Source: an uncultured Bacteroidales bacterium (GTDB taxonomy: Bacteria; Bacteroidota; Bacteroidia; Bacteroidales; P3). Taken from it: DNA of 54,664 nt. Shown here piece by piece: positions 50,774 through 54,664 of this stretch. A model generated the notes under the pieces. It was not told where the DNA came from and made no database searches. It saw nothing but the letters and a program-made list of their open reading frames with translations. Both the position numbers and the translations under genes were made by a program. Location: NCBI GenBank assembly GCA_900318665.1, contig ONLQ01000011.1, positions 1-54,664 on the forward strand. The letters are read 5' to 3'. How positions within the stretch are numbered: position 1 is the stretch's first letter; each line of letters starts with the position of its first letter.

Positions 50774-53614
50774 TTATTCGGCTGGCACGCTTTCGGGCTT
50801 CAGCGTTACCACCACGTAGTTCTTCAGGTCAATCTGTTGCTTGGCCATTTTCTGGATGTCCTTGACGGTGATTTTCTTCACGCGGGCCTCGTAGTCCTTG
50901 ATGTCGGCGTTGCCGTCGCGGTTCTCGTTATACTGGTAACTGCCCATGATTTGCCCCATCCAGTAGCCGTTATTCTGCATGGCGTTGCCACGGTTTATGA
51001 CCTGCTGCTCCTGCACCTTGGCAAGGGTGGTGGCATCGGGACCGTTTTTCTGATAGTCTTTCACTATGCCGATGATGGCGTCCTCGATTTTCTTTAGGTT
51101 GTCGGGGTCGCACTCAATGTAGAACTGCCAACTGAACTCGCCACGAGGCAGTATGTCGCAACTGATGCTCACCGAGGGGCTGTAGGTGCCACCCATCTGC
51201 TCGCGGATTACCTCAAGGGCGGTGATTTCCATGGCATCGCTCAGTTGCGACACAATCATGCGGTTCTCCATGGTGGGCTTGAAGTTGTAGTTCACGCCAT
51301 AGACAATCATCTTGCTCTGTTTGTCGCTGCCTTTCACGGCGGTGGCATGCTTGATGCCTTTGGCAAACTTGGCGGTACGGTCTATGTATTTTTCGTTCTT
51401 CTGCGTGCCGTCGCAAGGCAGGTTGCCCAGATATTTGGCTATCAGTTTGATATTTTCGTCGCTGACATTGCCTACAAAGAAGAATGTCTGACCCGAGGCG
51501 TCGTGGAAACGCTCTTTGTAGATACGATGGATGTCGTCAAGTTTCAGAGTGGCAATCTGTTCCTCGGTGGGAAGCAGGATGAGACGCTTGTTGTCGGGGA
51601 AAGCGGTATTGTAGAAGGTCTTGAGGAATTCGAATTGCGGGTTCTCGGCAGCAAACTTAATCTGGTTGCGGATGTTCTCGATGTTTTTGTCGAGAGATTC
51701 CTGGTCGCGGCGAGGATTGGTGTAGTAGAGATAGATGAGTTGCAGCATGGTCTCGATGTCTTTTGGCGAGCAACTGCCGCTGAAACCCTGCGAGAGGCCA
51801 CGAATGGAGGGCGACACGCCAACAATCTTGCCTTTCAGCATCTTGCCCAGTTGGGTAGAAGAGAAATTGGCAATGCCGGCATCGTCAACCAGTCCGTCAA
51901 CATTGTTCACCAGATAGATGTCTTTGTCCTCGTAGAGCGAACTGCCGCCCCATGCAAAGGAGTTCATCTGAATCTCGTCGGCCTTGAGTTCGGTTTTCTT
52001 CACCACAAAGCGCACACCGTTGGGCAGGGTGTACTCGGTGTAGTCGAGGGCTTTGTTTGTCTTGCTGACCTTGGCCTCCACGTTGGCAAGTTCTTTGTCA
52101 AAGAGAGGCTCTTCTTTGTAGTTGTCCACCCAGGGTTCGGTCTCCATCGTGCGGCAGCGATTAATGATTTCCAGAGCCTCTTTCTCGTCAACAATCTTTG
52201 TGCCTTCGGGAGCGGTGAGGTAGAAAATCATGTTGGTGTCGGTAATCATGTCAGCCATGAACTTGTTGCATTCCTCAATGGTTATTTCGGGCAGGAACTC
52301 CTTGGCATAGCGCCATTCCTGACGGATGCCGGGAATGCACTCTCCGTTAAGGTAGTTGCGGGTGTATTCGCTGGCGTGGCTGTCGTTGTGGGTCTTGTCG
52401 GCCTCTTTGGCGCTACGGGCATAACTGCTCAGCAAGGACTCTTTCTGGCGGTCCAACTCGGTCTGCAGGAATCCATGCTGCACGGCGCGGCGCACCTCGG
52501 TCAGCAGCATCTCGGCGGCGGCAGCAGCCTGTCCCTCTTTGACGTTGGCGGTAGCGGCAAACACATCGACATCGCCAATAAATCCACTATATCCTGCACC
52601 GGCATAGGTTACGGGGACGGTGGGTTTTTCGCAAATCTCGCTGAAACGGTCGCCGAGCATGGCATCTACGAGGTTGATAAGCAGCCCGTAGCGATAGTCG
52701 CCAATGGTGCCTTGGTGGCGTTTGGGGTGCTTCCAGTATATCTGCAGCGAGGTGTTGGTGGCCTCTTTGTCGGTGGCAATGGCCACGAGGGGTTCCACGT
52801 TGTTGGGAATGGTGTAATACACACGTTTGGGGGCGTTAGGCTGGGCAGGGTGAGTGGAGAAATATTCCTTCACCTTGGCCTCGCAGGCTTTGGGGTCGAT
52901 GTCGCCAACAATGATGATGGCTTGCAGGTCGGGACGATACCAGTCGTGGAAGAAACGCACTATGTCGTTGCGTTTGAAACCCATGATGACCGATTCCAGT
53001 CCGATAGGCAGACGGTCGGGATAGCGCGAGCCTTTCATCATTATGGGCCATGTCTTTTCGCGCAAACGCTCGCCAGCACCAAGACCGCCACGGCGTTCTT
53101 CGTTGATGACTCCGCGCTCGTCTTCCAACTCTACCGAGTCGAATGTGATGCGACCTGCCCATCCGTCAAGGATTTTGAAACCCATCTCCACCATCTCGGG
53201 GTCGTCGGATGGCAAGTTGACGTAATAGACCGTCTCGTCAAACGAGGTGTAGGCGTTGATTTCGCGGCCAAACTCGATACCGTGTTTCTGCAACTCGCTA
53301 ATCATGGTGTTGCCAGGAAACTGCTCGGTGCCGTTGAAGGCCATGTGCTCGCAGAAGTGGGCCAGTCCGCGCTGTGCCTCGTCTTCAAGGATTGAACCAG
53401 CATTTGTAACCAATCGGAACTGCACACGGTTCTCGGGCTTTTTGTTGGCACGGATGTAGTAGGTGAAACCGTTGTCGAGGGTGCCTTTGATGACTTTCTT
53501 GTCGATAGGCGCCTGCGCACTGAGGTCGCTCTTGCTGCTTTTGCTTGCTGGCAACTGGGCCATAACCACACTCGCCGTCAAGACTAACAGTAGGATTGTC
53601 AGTATTTTTTTCAT
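50774..53614 (-). CDS. M16 family zinc metallopeptidase (pitrilysin-like), secreted
   Basis: A 946-residue protein with a signal peptide (MKKILTILLLVLTASVVMAQ). The inverted zinc motif HxxEH is at 86-90 (HFCEH), with downstream acids in DSVELEDERGVINEERRGG. Four roughly equal M16 domains are expected for this length, and the C-terminal half is the inactive partner (FFFVGNVSDENIKLIAKYLGNLP). It may degrade peptides in the periplasm. Its own transcript ends at the 50720-50744 hairpin. Confidence 0.95.
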   Translation of the reverse strand: MKKILTILLLVLTASVVMAQLPASKSSKSDLSAQAPIDKKVIKGTLDNGFTYYIRANKKPENRVQFRLVTNAGSILEDEAQRGLAHFCEHMAFNGTEQFPGNTMISELQKHGIEFGREINAYTSFDETVYYVNLPSDDPEMVEMGFKILDGWAGRITFDSVELEDERGVINEERRGGLGAGERLREKTWPIMMKGSRYPDRLPIGLESVIMGFKRNDIVRFFHDWYRPDLQAIIIVGDIDPKACEAKVKEYFSTHPAQPNAPKRVYYTIPNNVEPLVAIATDKEATNTSLQIYWKHPKRHQGTIGDYRYGLLINLVDAMLGDRFSEICEKPTVPVTYAGAGYSGFIGDVDVFAATANVKEGQAAAAAEMLLTEVRRAVQHGFLQTELDRQKESLLSSYARSAKEADKTHNDSHASEYTRNYLNGECIPGIRQEWRYAKEFLPEITIEECNKFMADMITDTNMIFYLTAPEGTKIVDEKEALEIINRCRTMETEPWVDNYKEEPLFDKELANVEAKVSKTNKALDYTEYTLPNGVRFVVKKTELKADEIQMNSFAWGGSSLYEDKDIYLVNNVDGLVDDAGIANFSSTQLGKMLKGKIVGVSPSIRGLSQGFSGSCSPKDIETMLQLIYLYYTNPRRDQESLDKNIENIRNQIKFAAENPQFEFLKTFYNTAFPDNKRLILLPTEEQIATLKLDDIHRIYKERFHDASGQTFFFVGNVSDENIKLIAKYLGNLPCDGTQKNEKYIDRTAKFAKGIKHATAVKGSDKQSKMIVYGVNYNFKPTMENRMIVSQLSDAMEITALEVIREQMGGTYSPSVSISCDILPRGEFSWQFYIECDPDNLKKIEDAIIGIVKDYQKNGPDATTLAKVQEQQVINRGNAMQNNGYWMGQIMGSYQYNENRDGNADIKDYEARVKKITVKDIQKMAKQQIDLKNYVVVTLKPESVPAE

Positions 53615-53730
53615 TGTTCAATAGTGTTAATTATGAATGTGCAAAAATACAATTTTTAATAAACAAAAACCACCATTGTAAAATGATGTCCTTTTTGTCA
53701 ATAATTATCTTATTATTGTCGCTTTTTTTG

Positions 53731-53738
53731 TATTTTTG
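53731..53738 (+). promoter_or_regulatory. -7 element for the 6S-like RNA
   Basis: TATTTTTG followed by CA fits the Bacteroidota -7 consensus. A start near 53745 would give an RNA of about 270 nt. No clear -33 TTTG at the usual distance. Confidence 0.5.
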
Positions 53739-53744
53739 CAACGT

Positions 53745-54017
53745 CGTTTCTGCCCGCCGAAGCCAGCGACGGGTTTAGTGGGTGGGAATGATGACATATT
53801 AAAAAGACGTGTACTGAACGTTTTATCTGCGGCTTTCGGAAATCTCGCAAATTTCAAGTCAAACCGCGATAAGGCAATGGTCCGCGTCCATGTTTTGGAT
53901 ATATACCTCTGTATATATCGCTAGCGTGGGCTTCGGCATTGCTTATCTTGTTTGACTGGGCAATGCGAGAGCCTCCGAAAGCGGGATAAGCAAAAAGTTG
54001 TAATCCCGCGCTTTTTT
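53745..54017 (+). ncRNA. ssrS: Probable 6S RNA
   Basis: From 53832 to 53982 the sequence folds as a single long rod. Outer stem: GCTTTCGGA/TCCGAAAGC and CTCGCA/TGCGAG. A central bubble follows (AATTTC against GGGCAA), then AAGTCAAAC/GTTTGACT, GATAAGGCAATG/CATTGCTTATC with one bulge, GTCCGCG/CGTGGGC, and a terminal hairpin GATATATAC-CTCT-GTATATATC. A long duplex with one central bubble is the hallmark of 6S RNA, which mimics an open promoter and binds RNA polymerase. A terminator at 53981-54017 ends it. The 5' end (53745-53831) is less certain and may be a leader to be trimmed. No coding potential or other known RNA signature (tmRNA, SRP, RNase P) is seen. Confidence 0.72.
53981..54017 (+). 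terminator. Terminator of the 6S-like RNA
   Basis: GCGGGAT (53981-53987) pairs with ATCCCGC (54003-54009), followed by GCTTTTTT. Confidence 0.82.
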
Positions 54018-54039
54018 CTATGTGTTTTTTTTTGAGTGA

Positions 54040-54173
54040 TCTGTGAACAGAGATCAGTGATGAGAGAGTGTAATCTGTGAGCAGAGATCAGTGATGAGAG
54101 TGTAATCTGTGAACAGAAATCAGTGATGAGAGAGTGTAATCTGTGAGCAGAGATCAGTGACGAGAGAGTGTAC
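54040..54173. repeat. Four tandem repeats of about 34 bp
   Basis: Units start at 54040, 54074, 54106 and 54140 (spacing 34, 32, 34). Each begins TCTGTGARCAGARATCAGTG and ends in GAGAGAGTGTA; the second unit lacks one GA. Within each is a small palindrome CTGTGAACAG. The A/G alternation at AACAG versus GCAG between odd and even units suggests duplication of a 2-unit block. Confidence 0.85.
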
Positions 54174-54258
54174 TATGCGTTGTCGGATAAGTCATAAAAC
54201 GTATAGGCTATCATATAGATGCCTAAAAGAAGATAGAAAAGAATTAAAAGAAATAACA

Positions 54259-54664
54259 ATGAAATACTCGGTTTTGTTTGTTCTGCTGGCGTGTTGCGTG
54301 CCGTTGATGCGTGCGCAGAGCGACTATGTGCCTGGGGGCGGCGGAGTGTCGGCAGGCGGCTCTGTTTATGTCACTTTCGGTCAGGCGGCTTGCGTCTATG
54401 GCACAGATGCCAATTTTTACAACGGACAGGGCGTCCAACAGCCCTACTGCACGCCACGTTTCGACACTATCGCAGGCGAGGTATGCCAGAACCATCCTTT
54501 CTCCGTTGCCGATTTCCTGCTTACCGCCGACAGCACCGCTACCATGGGGTTGCACTATTTCTCACGCCACTACCTCACCGCCGAAGGATGTGACAGCACC
54601 CTTACGCTTGATCTTACAGTCCATGCCGCCAGTAGCGAGACGGTTACGGCCTCGGCGTGCGACC
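54259..54664 (+). CDS. N-terminal part of a secreted protein (3' end outside window)
   Basis: The frame opens at ATG 54259 and is intact to the window edge (135 residues seen). A signal peptide (MKYSVLFVLLACCVPLMRAQ) is followed by a Gly/Ser-rich start (SDYVPGGGGVSAGGSVYVTFGQAACVYGTDANFYNGQGVQQPYC) and a Cys-containing repeat-like region (ACD, GCDSTLTLDLTVHAASSETVTASACD). Such starts are common in large Bacteroidales surface proteins with C-terminal sorting signals; the C-terminus is not visible here. Confidence 0.8.
   Translation, partial: MKYSVLFVLLACCVPLMRAQSDYVPGGGGVSAGGSVYVTFGQAACVYGTDANFYNGQGVQQPYCTPRFDTIAGEVCQNHPFSVADFLLTADSTATMGLHYFSRHYLTAEGCDSTLTLDLTVHAASSETVTASACD

Larger units (their letters stand above)
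53615..54258. other. Gene-free stretch with 6S-like RNA and tandem repeats
   Basis: The first 115 bp are AT-rich. At 53642-53649 CAAAAATA gives TATTTTTG on the minus strand, a -7-like box for the M16 gene. The RNA candidate with its promoter and terminator follows (53731-54017), then 34-bp tandem repeats (54040-54173), and a short purine-rich leader before the ATG at 54259. Confidence 0.6.

Noticed and set aside
51245-53395. 716-codon plus-strand frame opposite the M16 protease gene
   Set aside because: Antisense shadow of an intact protease with a signal peptide and HxxEH site; the same effect occurs opposite lgt, recQ and the Ig-like lipoprotein.
53745-54017. tmRNA, SRP RNA or RNase P RNA
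   Set aside because: No tRNA-like ends or tag frame, no GGAAGG-type SRP loop, and no RNase P core (GAGGAAAGTC).
54040-54173. Possible CRISPR array
   Set aside because: The units are repeated end to end without unique spacers, and no cas genes are present in the window.

Overview
The window is a piece of a Bacteroidales (phylum Bacteroidota) chromosome. The signs are the TTTG/TAnnTTTG promoters (for example at the divergent ruvC/tatD region, the tRNA cluster and tRNA-Asn), genes typical of the phylum (type B L31, RibBA, RNase Y next to ZapA, YfhO, RecQ, KdsD/LptB, Big_5-like Ig lipoprotein, TupA-like ATP-grasp) and many lipoprotein signal peptides. The family within the order cannot be fixed from this sequence; a gut or oral Prevotella/Muribaculum-like organism is plausible but is inference.

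Layout. (1) 1-833: 3' end of an unknown gene. (2) 834-3342: a DUF4143-type AAA ATPase gene with iteron-like 33-bp repeats upstream. The outermost repeats on either side are near-identical 22-bp direct repeats, so the ~1.95 kb unit looks mobile or recently inserted. (3) 3343-14031: a long, tightly coupled operon for a nonulosonic acid of the legionaminic type (dehydratase, C4 aminotransferase, PIG-L deacetylase, formyltransferase-like enzyme, NeuD-type acetyltransferase, NeuB, NeuC, PtmE-like nucleotidyltransferase with CBS domains, CMP-transferase, class III aminotransferase, PtmA-like SDR). (4) 14099-18986: an AT-richer cassette (LicC-like nucleotidyltransferase, HAD, glycerol-phosphate-dehydrogenase-like enzyme, LicD transferase, KpsS-like protein) that I read as making and attaching a CDP-activated glycerol-phosphate-like group. 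(5) 18990-25622: GT2, YfhO, L31, UDP-glucuronate-epimerase-like protein and a Wzx-type flippase. (6) 25638-36282: surface lipoprotein, RecQ, KdsD, LptB, RibBA, a glycosyltransferase and three secreted or lipoprotein genes. (7) 36341-43016: housekeeping (RuvC, TatD, AlkD, tRNA-Arg/Pro/Ser, GpmA, Lgt, RNase Y, ZapA and a coiled-coil partner), with a structured non-coding RNA candidate between zapA and rny. (8) 43175-49719: GT2, a REP-type palindromic element with its RAYT transposase, TupA-like ATP-grasp, Fe-alcohol dehydrogenase, a thioesterase coupled to a 57-aa Cys-rich membrane protein, a secreted flavodoxin, a Nim-like flavoprotein plus SMR exporter, and tRNA-Asn. (9) 49843-54664: NnrD, an M16 protease, a rod-shaped RNA that looks like 6S RNA, 34-bp tandem repeats, and the start of a secreted protein.

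How the genes work together: the central 16-20 kb builds an activated legionaminic-acid-like sugar (probably CMP-linked and possibly N-formylated) and a phospho-substituent, and supplies glycosyltransferases and a flippase to put them on a surface glycan. KdsD and LptB nearby belong to core LPS synthesis and export. All function calls are from reading protein sequences; no database search was run.
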